A stretch of DNA of 64,000 nt from Brevibacillus borstelensis. Its GTDB lineage: Bacteria > Bacillota > Bacilli > Brevibacillales > Brevibacillaceae. A program made the position numbers and the translations under genes. The stretch is from NCBI RefSeq assembly GCF_003710865.1, contig NZ_RHHO01000012.1, positions 124,001 through 188,000 of the forward strand, given 5' to 3'. Positions 54,759 to 62,387 of this stretch are shown one piece after another. Below the pieces are notes generated by a model, which had not been told where the DNA came from, did no database searches, and saw nothing but the letters and a program-made list of their open reading frames with translations. Positions within the stretch are counted from its first letter, which is position 1. Each line of letters begins with the position of its first letter.

Positions 54759-54790
54759 GGTCGGCTAGATGGGGATCTGGCCGATCTTTT
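54759..54790 (+). terminator. terminator of the Rieske oxygenase gene
   Basis: GGTCGGCTAGAT and ATCTGGCCGATC pair (two G-T pairs) around GGGG, followed by TTTTG. Confidence 0.8.
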
Positions 54791-54800
54791 GTTTGCTGAA

Positions 54801-54830
54801 GTTCGGGCTTTAATGGCGGAGATGAAAAAA
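54801..54830 (+). repeat. remnant end of the palindromic repeat
   Basis: GTTCGGGCTTTAATGGCGGA followed by GATGAAAAAA resembles the left boundary of copy 3 (GTTCGGGCTTTGGGGGGAGG then AGATGAAAC). The rest of an element is missing; a terminator replaces it. Confidence 0.45.
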
Positions 54831-54831
54831 G

Positions 54832-54860
54832 GGGACTCTTCACGAAGTCCCATTTTATTT
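54832..54860. terminator. bidirectional terminator
   Basis: GGGACT and AGTCCC pair around CTTCACGA, with ATTTTATTTT on the plus side and CTTTTTTC on the minus side. It lies 40 nt past the stop of the minus-strand lipoprotein gene. Confidence 0.7.
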
Positions 54861-54897
54861 TGCAAAAAGTCATAATAAAAGCGTATCCCCATGGCCT

Positions 54898-55326
54898 TTA
54901 GTTCGTTTTATCAGTTGGCTTTTTTGCAACTGCACTTTCCTCTGTAACCTTGACGAATACACCCTCGCTTTTTTCAAATGCAATATGATCACTCGGATCA
55001 ACGTTCTTGATCGTGAAAAGCTTAGTCCCTTTCTCCAGATAATTAGAGGCAATAGTTGCTTGCGATGTTTGTTCGTCCCCTTCAAAATCGTATTTCTCTT
55101 CTACTGTTCCAATTTGTTCTCCGATATTTTCTTTCTCTACAAGTTCGACTTTGTTTTCATCGCTCTCAATTACATAAACACGGTTTTCAACTTTCACATA
55201 AGGGTACGGCCAGCTTGCGATTTCATTTGTTGTTTTTTGTGTATCTGTGGATAGGGAGTTGTTAGCACATGATGAAAGTAGTAAAACGGAAAGGATCAAC
55301 TTGACTGTGAGCAGAATTCTTCTCAT
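54898..55326 (-). CDS. small lipoprotein of unknown function
   Basis: The 142-aa product has a signal and lipobox LLLSSC followed by a Ser/Thr-rich linker, a segment WPYPYVKVENRVYVIESDEN and an acidic, Lys-ending C-terminus. Base composition is more AT-rich than its neighbours, which may mean recent acquisition. I do not recognise a family. GGAGGG precedes the ATG. It is monocistronic. Confidence 0.75.
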   Translation of the reverse strand: MRRILLTVKLILSVLLLSSCANNSLSTDTQKTTNEIASWPYPYVKVENRVYVIESDENKVELVEKENIGEQIGTVEEKYDFEGDEQTSQATIASNYLEKGTKLFTIKNVDPSDHIAFEKSEGVFVKVTEESAVAKKPTDKTN

Positions 55327-55580
55327 TCTGAGCCCTCCTTACTTCGTACGCTAAATGAATCAAACCATTGAAAATCATAGGTTCGGCGATCGCTAAGACA
55401 TGACCACATACACGTTTGATGACCGCTAATGTAGCTGAGATGGGCTGAAAATCATCTCCTCTAATGCTAAGCGTACGTTTTTGTCAAAATGTTGGCGGTA
55501 CCACTTACCTGTAAAAAAGTAGAATGCGGGTGATTTTATGATATCACCCACACCGCAATTGGTAAATATTTACTATTTAG
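55327..55580. other. intergenic, no gene seen
   Basis: The lipoprotein promoter presumably lies here. A hairpin GGGTGAT/ATCACCC at about 55528-55549, with an outer GCGG/CCGC pair, is the only structure noticed before repeat copy 6. Confidence 0.4.
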
Positions 55581-55776
55581 TCCTCCAGGCTCGGTGGGAC
55601 ACTGCTTGGGGGCTTTACTGTCCAGCTGCCATTCCAAAAGCGGGACCCCGTCTAAAAATCGATGACTCGTGGAAAGCATCTCAGAGGTTGGACGCTAAAA
55701 GCATGTCCCGCTTTTACCATTCCGCCTGGGAGGTGTCCAAAAGGCCTTCGCATTTTACTTCTGTTTCATCTCTACA
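55581..55776 (+). repeat. palindromic intergenic repeat, copy 6, decayed
   Basis: The right half matches copies 3-5 (GGTTGGACGCTAAAAGC, GTCCCGCTTTT, CTTCTGTTTCATCTCTACAG), but the left outer arm is absent: the copy begins at TCCAGGCTCGGTGGGACAC. The inner stem has mismatches (ATTCCAAAAGCGGGAC against GTCCCGCTTTTACCATTCC). It shows what loss of the palindrome looks like. Confidence 0.8.
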
Positions 55777-55871
55777 GCTTTTGTGTTTGTCGAGCTTTCT
55801 TAAGGTTTTTTAAAGAAGAAAGGTTGTTGCTGCCGAAAATCTTCCGTACAGAAGCGCTAACCCTCATTCGC

Positions 55872-55915
55872 AAAAAAGGATCGAGCAGCATTGCAACGCT
55901 GTTCGATCCTTTTTC
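55872..55915. terminator. terminator of the OPT/DUF operon
   Basis: AAAAAAGGATCGA-G-CAGC and GCTG-T-TCGATCCTTTTT pair with an 8-nt loop and carry runs on both strands, 55 nt past the aminopeptidase stop. Confidence 0.85.
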
Positions 55916-55969
55916 CTCTCCACTACTGTTATCGTAATTTGACATACTGAAAATCGCTTCGATAGCCGC

Positions 55970-56911
55970 TTATACCAAAAGCTTGCCGTCCTTCATGATC
56001 AACTCATCGTCAGCGTACACATCCGGCGCTTTGACGACCAAATCGATATGAACCCCCGCTGCAATGGTTCCGCCGAAGGTGTTGTTGCTGCCAAAGGCGA
56101 CGTGGATCGTGCCGTACACTTTTTCGTCCTCCAGCACCACGCCAGTGATCCGCGCTTTGTCATTCGTGCCGATCCCGAATTCGCCCAGCAAGCGACCGTC
56201 TCCGTCGCCAAGCGTTTTCAACAACCGGTCAGCCTCGGCCCCCTCTGCCTCGACAATGCGCCCGTCTTTTACAGTCAGGAGCAGCGGACTGTCGATCTTG
56301 CCGATTCCGGCGATCGAGCCGTCTACGACGATCTGGCCCTCGGCTGTTCCTTCCACTGGGGCGATATATGCTTCGCCGGATGGCAGGTTGCCCGATTCAC
56401 CCGGATTGACGTAAACGCCTGTGCTCGGTACGCCGTTGCGTCCGTTGATCGAGAAGGTCAACGCTTTTCCTTCCTTTTCGATGCGGATCGTGTTTGCCCT
56501 GGTCAACAGCTCGGTCACCTTTTCAGTCAATGCTTTTACCTGGGAGTAGTCGGCAGTGATCGCTCCCTCCAGGAACATGTCCTCGGTGATGGCAGGCATG
56601 GTGGCAAGCCGTGTGCCGTTTGCGGCTGCTTCCTTGCGGGCTTTGGTATGGGTCAGCGAATGCTGGGTCACGCAGACGACCACATCGGAGCGTTTCATCG
56701 CTTCGCTGATGGCTGCCGGCGGCTCCTGTCCGGATTTTTCGCGTTGATTCATGACGACGAACATCGCTTCGGCGCCGAGCTGACGGCCTGCTTCCCACAG
56801 CGCTTCGCCCAGCTCCCGCTTGGCGTCGTCGGCTACCACCAAAAAGGACTCCCCGGCTTTCAGTGCCATGCAATTGGTCAAAATTCCTTTACTGATTTCG
56901 ATCAGCTTCAT
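55970..56911 (-). CDS. aminopeptidase-like metallopeptidase (M29-like)
   Basis: The 313-aa protein resembles short M29-like leucyl aminopeptidases: GESFLVVADD at the N-terminus, NPGESGNLPSGEAYIAPVEG with the likely acid ligands, GEFGIGTNDKARITG and HVAFGSNNTFGG, then HIDLVV supplying a His. It should trim an N-terminal residue from a short peptide. It is the last gene of the operon with the OPT transporter, which fits peptide uptake followed by hydrolysis. The ATG follows GGGTTG weakly, 16 nt after AroM. Confidence 0.75.
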   Translation of the reverse strand: MKLIEISKGILTNCMALKAGESFLVVADDAKRELGEALWEAGRQLGAEAMFVVMNQREKSGQEPPAAISEAMKRSDVVVCVTQHSLTHTKARKEAAANGTRLATMPAITEDMFLEGAITADYSQVKALTEKVTELLTRANTIRIEKEGKALTFSINGRNGVPSTGVYVNPGESGNLPSGEAYIAPVEGTAEGQIVVDGSIAGIGKIDSPLLLTVKDGRIVEAEGAEADRLLKTLGDGDGRLLGEFGIGTNDKARITGVVLEDEKVYGTIHVAFGSNNTFGGTIAAGVHIDLVVKAPDVYADDELIMKDGKLLV

Positions 56912-56927
56912 CTTTGTTCAACCCTTC

Positions 56928-57605
56928 CTAAATCATTTCAGACACCAGTTTCGCCATCATCGCATTGGACAGGATGACCGGCAATCCAGTCAAGTCGGAG
57001 ACCAGCTCGCGGGCTTCCTCTGTGTATCCCATACAGTCCAGCAGTACGATGTCCGCTTTTTCCTTTAATTCCGCGCAAGCCTCCCGGAAGCTTTCCACAT
57101 CATTTTTATACGGCGATGCCGCGGCAAAGACGGGGAACAATCCGTGCGGATGATATTTGTCCTTCAGTGCTTCCTTTTGCTCCACGAGCGGTACGAGCAC
57201 CCCGAGACGGCTTCCCTTGACCATCGCGGCCACCGTCGGAGGAATGACGTGATCCGGTTCGATCAGGAACGCTTTTTTGGCGGACAACCCCGGGAAAACA
57301 CCTGTACACAGGAGTAGGATCGTCTGGATGCCGCTATTCTCCATATCCTCGATCTTCCGCTGCAGGATCGGCTGGATTTTCTCACGCGACATGACCGCCG
57401 CATCTCCGTTAACCATCCGGGACGTCAGCACGTATTCGCCCGGTCCGGGAGACAGGCGTTCTTCCACTTCTTGCTTCGTCATTCCGTCCAATACTCCTGC
57501 CTGGACGAGCTCGGCTCTTCCTGCGAGATACTTCTCTACGATTGGCGCGACATCCGGCCGTGGCGCTTGCCCGATCGTAATCATCCCAATGCGTTTCACG
57601 GTCAT
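56928..57605 (-). CDS. AroM family protein
   Basis: The 225-aa protein carries the AroM pattern: RIGMITIGQAPRPDVAP, LLLCTGVFPGL with a conserved Cys, GVLVPLVEQ and DIVLLDCMGYTEEAR with a second Cys. The two-Cys layout is like Asp/Glu/hydantoin racemases, so a racemase-like reaction is conceivable; the function of AroM is unknown. ATG 57605 lies close to AAGGAGAGG, and GTG 57599 is an alternative start. Confidence 0.85.
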   Translation of the reverse strand: MTVKRIGMITIGQAPRPDVAPIVEKYLAGRAELVQAGVLDGMTKQEVEERLSPGPGEYVLTSRMVNGDAAVMSREKIQPILQRKIEDMENSGIQTILLLCTGVFPGLSAKKAFLIEPDHVIPPTVAAMVKGSRLGVLVPLVEQKEALKDKYHPHGLFPVFAAASPYKNDVESFREACAELKEKADIVLLDCMGYTEEARELVSDLTGLPVILSNAMMAKLVSEMI

Positions 57606-57627
57606 CCTCTCCTTCTTTTCGCGTGTG

Positions 57628-57663
57628 AAAAAAAGCAAGGGGAAAGCTCCCCTCGCCTTGCTT
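57628..57663 (-). terminator. intra-operon terminator-like hairpin
   Basis: On the minus strand AAGCAAGG pairs with CCTTGCTT around an inner AGGGGAGC/TTTCCCCT pair, then a T run follows. It overlaps the stop of the DUF1177 gene and precedes aroM by about 25 nt, so it may lower expression of the last two genes. Confidence 0.6.
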
Positions 57664-58594
57664 ATTTGCCCAATGTTTGCAGCACTTTCATGGAGCCGTA
57701 CAGCGATGTGATTCGGGCAAATTCATCGGTGTCGTAAAAACGGCAAGTACCATTGGTGTATTCTTTTGCCACCTCGACAGCGTATTTCACTGCGAGTGCG
57801 ATGTCCACCTCGTGGCTGGCGCCGGTTCCGCAGCCTGGGACAGCGGACTGAGCCGTCACCGCCACCCCGACTACAGGGGCATCGGTCGCTACGCATGGCT
57901 GCAGGATGCTGTTGATATGGTAGAGATCGTTTCCGTATGGAGTAATGTCTTGCATCGTGATCGGGAAGGTAACCGGAAGCTGACCAGTCGTCATTTCCAT
58001 AATCCGCAGCAGGTCGTCGCTGATGCGCAGGATGTAGCCTTCTTTTACGGTTGCCGAGATCGCAATCCCTCTGTGATTGATCACTTTGTTTCCTTTGGTC
58101 GTGTCAATGGACAGGATCGCTTCCATCTCAGGTGTAACCTCATACTTGTTCATGGTCAAAATGTCGACTGGCGAATCCATGAAATCGACCGGCTCATGCG
58201 GACGGGTAGGTGCATTTGGGCAAATATGAGTGGTGATCACCACGTCGCCTTTCAGCACATCCCCTTGTTTTTGCATTTCCGCCAACTTGAGCGCACTCGC
58301 TACGGCTGCAATGGCACCATCGGCATCGGATACGAGACCGATACGGCTCGGGCGCGCGCCGATACCGCCAAGTCGTCCGATGATTCCAAAGGTTGGCGCC
58401 ATCCCGCCCTTGGATTTCCCTTCCTTGCCGGGAATGACGATCTTCACGAAGTCTGTGCTGCCCTTTTGCCCGGTAACGGTCTCAACGGTTACTTGCACAT
58501 CGGAATAATTGGCAAACAGGTTTTTGATCGTTTCTCCACTTACATAGGCACTGTCCATAGCTTCAAATACAGTAATGGTTTGTTTCAACGACAT
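57662..58594 (-). CDS. DUF1177 domain protein
   Basis: The 310-aa protein matches DUF1177 proteins in its Gly/Asp-rich blocks (FGIIGRLGGIGARPSRIGLV, VVITTHICPNAPTRPHEPVD, DITPYGNDLYHINSILQPC). No catalytic assignment is known. The His, Asp and Cys residues in those blocks could bind a metal. Good ribosome binding site (GGAGGG). It is co-linear with DUF917 and AroM, a grouping repeated in other bacteria. Confidence 0.82.
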   Translation of the reverse strand: MSLKQTITVFEAMDSAYVSGETIKNLFANYSDVQVTVETVTGQKGSTDFVKIVIPGKEGKSKGGMAPTFGIIGRLGGIGARPSRIGLVSDADGAIAAVASALKLAEMQKQGDVLKGDVVITTHICPNAPTRPHEPVDFMDSPVDILTMNKYEVTPEMEAILSIDTTKGNKVINHRGIAISATVKEGYILRISDDLLRIMEMTTGQLPVTFPITMQDITPYGNDLYHINSILQPCVATDAPVVGVAVTAQSAVPGCGTGASHEVDIALAVKYAVEVAKEYTNGTCRFYDTDEFARITSLYGSMKVLQTLGK

Positions 58595-58633
58595 GAAAGA
58601 TCCCTCCGTCTTGGTTGTTGGTGAGCGTTTTGT

Positions 58634-59689
58634 TTACAGGTAGGACACGATTTCTTTGCCGATCACGCCTTCAATCGGCTTGAGCAGCCCCTCATTGCGC
58701 ATTGTAGTGCTCAGGATCAACTTTTCGGCAGGCACGTGAATCACCGCTACATGCTGCCCTTTTTCCATCGCCGCCGTGACAATCGGGCGTGCAGTCCGGG
58801 CATCCAAGGTCATGATCAGGTCGGGGAACGTCGCCAGGCGCTTGCCGTCTTGCTCCAGCGTCATGTACTCATTCCAGAACGTCATCTCCGTACTGCCAAC
58901 GGTGACCCGGCCAACGTCAAAGCCGCCTGTTGTCTCCAGCGAGAACTCGCTCACTTCCCCTTCGATGACGACACGGCCGCCAAGTGCGGCGCATACCGCT
59001 TCAATCGCCGCTTCTCCTTTGCTCCCGAGAAGCGCCTCGCCTACCTTGATCGCCTGGGAGATGCCGCCGGGCGCGCCGTTTGCTCTGGCATACGCAACGG
59101 TTACCGGATTCCGGGCAACAGCCACCAGGCCGCCTGCTTCCACGGACACCTTTCTGATCATGGACGCCGCTTTTTCAATAGAAGAAGAAATGCTCATTTC
59201 CACATAACGGTCTCCCTTTCCGCCAGCAGCAGCCTGATGGGAAACGTAATCCGGCAGCTCATGCAGATTCAGCGACCCCATCGTTCCTGTCGGATGCGCC
59301 CGACCGTTGCAAGGCAAATCGACGATTGGAAGACCGGTGACTGCCGCCTGGAACCAGCCGTTTACGCTTGTCCCTGCTCCGTTTTCGTTCGTATGAATCC
59401 CTCTGAGCGGTGTTTTTACCTTCTCCGACAAAAGCTCCAGTGCCCGAACATAGTGGATCGGCTTGAGGAATTTATCCTTTGCTGCCGGAGCTCCGACCAG
59501 CGAAACGGTGACGAGCAAATCGTCGTCCGCCATTTCGTCGTCGGAAACCAGCACCGGTTGGCCTACCTCCAGAGCAAGCCGCCCGATTTGCAGCCCCTCC
59601 TCGATCCAGCCTCCACCACCTCCGCCGAGTACGGCTCCACCGTACACGGCTGCTTCCATCATGCGTTCGTTGAGCAGGATCTTCGTCAT
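58634..59689 (-). CDS. DUF917 domain protein
   Basis: The 351-aa protein starts KILLNERMMEAAVYGGAVLG, followed by a Gly stretch (GGGGGGWIEEGL) as in DUF917, a family related to hydantoinase/oxoprolinase-type proteins. The segment PIVDLPCNGRAHPTGTMGSL contains a conserved Cys. A role in opening a cyclic amide or N-carbamoyl compound is possible but unproven. It is followed 39 nt later by DUF1177. GGAGGG precedes ATG 59689. Confidence 0.82.
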   Translation of the reverse strand: MTKILLNERMMEAAVYGGAVLGGGGGGWIEEGLQIGRLALEVGQPVLVSDDEMADDDLLVTVSLVGAPAAKDKFLKPIHYVRALELLSEKVKTPLRGIHTNENGAGTSVNGWFQAAVTGLPIVDLPCNGRAHPTGTMGSLNLHELPDYVSHQAAAGGKGDRYVEMSISSSIEKAASMIRKVSVEAGGLVAVARNPVTVAYARANGAPGGISQAIKVGEALLGSKGEAAIEAVCAALGGRVVIEGEVSEFSLETTGGFDVGRVTVGSTEMTFWNEYMTLEQDGKRLATFPDLIMTLDARTARPIVTAAMEKGQHVAVIHVPAEKLILSTTMRNEGLLKPIEGVIGKEIVSYL

Positions 59690-59700
59690 TGTACACCCTC

Positions 59701-61314
59701 CTATTTTTGACTGAATTTGAAAATGGAACTAAAGAAGCTGTAGATCGCGTCACCGGCGATAAAGCCGGCTGCAAGAATGCTCATCGAGCTTTCTGCCTCT
59801 TTGCCTTTCAGCTTGAGCACGATGACACGGATCAGAATCCCGACCAGAACCGCCCAACCGGCACCCGGATTCAGGATAAGCAAACCTGTTGCAAACAAGA
59901 CGCCAAGCTGACGGCTCGGACCGCCTATAAACTGCAGGATGGCGCCCGGAATAGCCCAGAGAAGCAGTTGTTTCGCGACTTCAGCGGACGCTCCCGCTTC
60001 GATCGTCTTCACATAGACGGCGTCCACTGGCGGGACAAGCCCACTGGCAAAGAAGCCTTTATAGGTGAACATGACCGTGATCAAAGCAACGCCGAATGCA
60101 ATCATGCCCGTGATGTACTGCTGCTTGCGGCCGTGAAGTTCAAATTCCTTGTCCTGTCCGTTGCCGCGAAGAATATAGCCTGTCTTGAGGTCGTACCCCA
60201 TATCGGCAAAGGCAGGACCGGTCGCTGCACTAAAGCCGACCAGCAGGGCAAGCGCTACCGGCGGAAACCCTGCCAGCAGCCCGATGATCAAGGTGATCAA
60301 CGCCACCGCAAACGCCGGGAACCAACCGGAGTGCATCGCGGCAATCCCTACAATCAGCTCGTGCAAATAAGCGGCAAAAGCGGCGAAGATCAGAAAGCCG
60401 ATAAACATGCCTGTCGACATTTCTGTCATCAGTCCACCCAAAATCGCGAGGACCAGAGAAATGATCAAATAGGCCACAAATCCGATTCCGAGTACACGTG
60501 TCGTCTGCTTGTCGCTGCGCGTGTACGTTTCCGCAGCTACTTCACTGCCATTTCCACTATCTGTCTTCTTGCGCTTCAAAATAATCATCGTGACCTGGAT
60601 CAGCGCCACAACACCGGCACCGATCATGAAGCCGTGCGGGATGAACATCTGGTTTACATCCATTCCAAACATTGGTATCGAATACTGGCGAAGCAAGAGC
60701 CCGATCCCGAACATGGACAGCGCCCAAATGTTTCCGATGAAAGCAACACCAAACGCCGACATCGAAATGCCGAGCCAGGAGCCGAGCAAACCGCCCGCCG
60801 CACCGACACCGAGCAGAGCGGCACGTTTGCCCCCTTTGTCCCCGGCGATAATGGCTTCCGCAGTAGCTACACCTGCCGGCCATGTACCGGACGCAGGGAA
60901 GACGCGAGAGTCAAACAATTTATAAAGAAGAGCAGCATCGACAAACATCGCCAGAGCCGCACCGATCAGCATCGGCATGATCAATTCTGGTTTTCCCATC
61001 ACAAACGGAATGCCGATCGGAATCAGCAAGCTGTTGGCCGCCCCGAATGTCGCGGAAGAAATCGAGGTTTGCACCAGATTTTGGCGATGGACCGACTTGT
61101 ACTTGGAAAAGATGGTGATCGGCAGACGCGCGATCAGCATGGCGATAAGCGCACCGATAATGGCCGTATTTGGAGTAATTCCGAGCGAGGCCACCAGCTG
61201 CATCCCGATGACCGCCCCGATAACAGCGGTAACAATATTCAGAATCAACGCAAAAGGTTCAAAAATGGAAGGGTGTTTTTCCTTTTCACTCTTTCCGTTG
61301 TTTATGTTGTTCAT
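59701..61314 (-). CDS. OPT family oligopeptide transporter
   Basis: The 537-aa membrane protein has about 14 TM helices and resembles OPT/YSL transporters (EPFALILNIVTAVIGAVIGM, FAAYLHELIVGIAAMHSGWF, SWLGISMSAFGVAFIGNIWA). It should import a peptide or metal-peptide chelate by cation symport. AAGGAGGGG precedes ATG 61314. It is the first catabolic gene after the IclR regulator. Confidence 0.85.
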   Translation of the reverse strand: MNNINNGKSEKEKHPSIFEPFALILNIVTAVIGAVIGMQLVASLGITPNTAIIGALIAMLIARLPITIFSKYKSVHRQNLVQTSISSATFGAANSLLIPIGIPFVMGKPELIMPMLIGAALAMFVDAALLYKLFDSRVFPASGTWPAGVATAEAIIAGDKGGKRAALLGVGAAGGLLGSWLGISMSAFGVAFIGNIWALSMFGIGLLLRQYSIPMFGMDVNQMFIPHGFMIGAGVVALIQVTMIILKRKKTDSGNGSEVAAETYTRSDKQTTRVLGIGFVAYLIISLVLAILGGLMTEMSTGMFIGFLIFAAFAAYLHELIVGIAAMHSGWFPAFAVALITLIIGLLAGFPPVALALLVGFSAATGPAFADMGYDLKTGYILRGNGQDKEFELHGRKQQYITGMIAFGVALITVMFTYKGFFASGLVPPVDAVYVKTIEAGASAEVAKQLLLWAIPGAILQFIGGPSRQLGVLFATGLLILNPGAGWAVLVGILIRVIVLKLKGKEAESSMSILAAGFIAGDAIYSFFSSIFKFSQK

Positions 61315-61333
61315 GCAAGTCCCCTCCTTTGTG

Positions 61334-62083
61334 CTAGAAAATGCGTTGCAGTATGGCCTGTACTTCTTGCTGTGCAGTCCGCAGCTCCCTCAAGGCTTCC
61401 GGTACTTTTTGCTCCGGCATGCGATAGTCCGGCCCGGCAATGGTCAGCGATGCCACGACCTGCCTGTCCCCGGAAAACAGCGGCACCGCGATGCCAAACA
61501 CCGTATCGGTGTATTCACCTACGGAGTAAGCCCATCCGTCTTCTCTGATCCGTGCCAGGTCCTGCAACAGCTTCTCCTTGTCATGAATCGTATGTTCTGT
61601 TCTTGGCCGCAGCCCCTTTTCGATGATGGCTGATTGGGTGCTGGCCGGCAAGTAAGCCATAATCACTTTGTTGGAGGCCCCAGCGTACAAAAGCGTCCTG
61701 CTGCCGATAGACATCGCGTACTTCACTTGCTGCCTGCTTTCGGCGATCTCCAGACAAATACCCTCCAAGCCATCCAGCCAAGTCAAGAAAACGGATTCAT
61801 TTGTTGCTTCGGCAACCCGTTTCATGACCGGGTAAATCAGCTCGGTTATGTCCAGATTGTCCTTGACAGTGGATGCGTACTCCAAAAAGCTAAACCCCAG
61901 TTCGTACTTCTTTGTTTTAGGTTCCTGTTTGACAAATCCGTATCGTTCAAACGTAGCCAGCATCCGATACACAACAGTGTGGCTAATATTCATTTCCTTG
62001 GCCAGTTCACGAACTCCCCATTGCGGTTTTTCCCGGGTAAAGTGTTTGAGTAAATCCAGAGCGTTATCCAGTGTTTTTAGCAT
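61334..62083 (-). CDS. IclR family transcriptional regulator
   Basis: The 249-aa regulator has an N-terminal winged helix (VRELAKEMNISHTVVYRMLATF at about 23-44) and a C-terminal effector-binding domain with typical SRTLLYAGASNKVIMAYLP and EYTDTVFGIAVPLF. Being first in the operon with a 19-nt gap to the OPT gene, it probably controls its own transcription and the pathway. Confidence 0.9.
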   Translation of the reverse strand: MLKTLDNALDLLKHFTREKPQWGVRELAKEMNISHTVVYRMLATFERYGFVKQEPKTKKYELGFSFLEYASTVKDNLDITELIYPVMKRVAEATNESVFLTWLDGLEGICLEIAESRQQVKYAMSIGSRTLLYAGASNKVIMAYLPASTQSAIIEKGLRPRTEHTIHDKEKLLQDLARIREDGWAYSVGEYTDTVFGIAVPLFSGDRQVVASLTIAGPDYRMPEQKVPEALRELRTAQQEVQAILQRIF

Positions 62084-62387
62084 GCTTGGCCACCTATCGT
62101 CTCAAGGTTTTCATAAAATGGAATGCAACCGTTTGCGGTCAGCACTTTGTTTTCCCAAGAGGAGAAAACGGTGACGACCTTTTTGTTTCTAATAGCGAAC
62201 CACTGGTTCTCTCATAGTCCGAAAAAAAACGCAGGGAGCAAGATTGCTGACGTTCCGATCACTGAAGATTTTCCACCCCCGTTGTCAAACAATTTTTTAT
62301 TATTGCGTTAATTGCAACTATAACAAAAATGGGTCTTTTCCCCCTATGGGAAACGACCCAAAAGAATGCGTTTATTTTTTGGCAGCC
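62084..62387. promoter_or_regulatory. control region of the OPT/DUF operon
   Basis: TTGACA occurs on the minus strand (rc of 62284-62289), but no good -10 lies 17 nt downstream. TTGC-N7-GCAA near 62304 is a small inverted repeat. The PucR terminator is at 62324-62357. No gene is seen. Confidence 0.35.
62324..62357 (-). terminator. terminator of the PucR-type gene
   Basis: GGGTC-G-TTTCCC and GGGGAAA-A-GACCC pair on the minus strand around ATAG, followed by ATTTTTG, 30 nt past the stop. Confidence 0.75.

Noticed and set aside
211..55776. CRISPR array made of the repeated elements
   Set aside because: Copies are about 215 bp, far apart and internally palindromic; there is no short repeat-spacer periodicity and no cas gene.
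59689..61548. 619-codon plus-strand frame opposite the OPT transporter
   Set aside because: Its composition (Asp, Arg, His and Gln rich) is typical of the reverse complement of a hydrophobic membrane protein gene.
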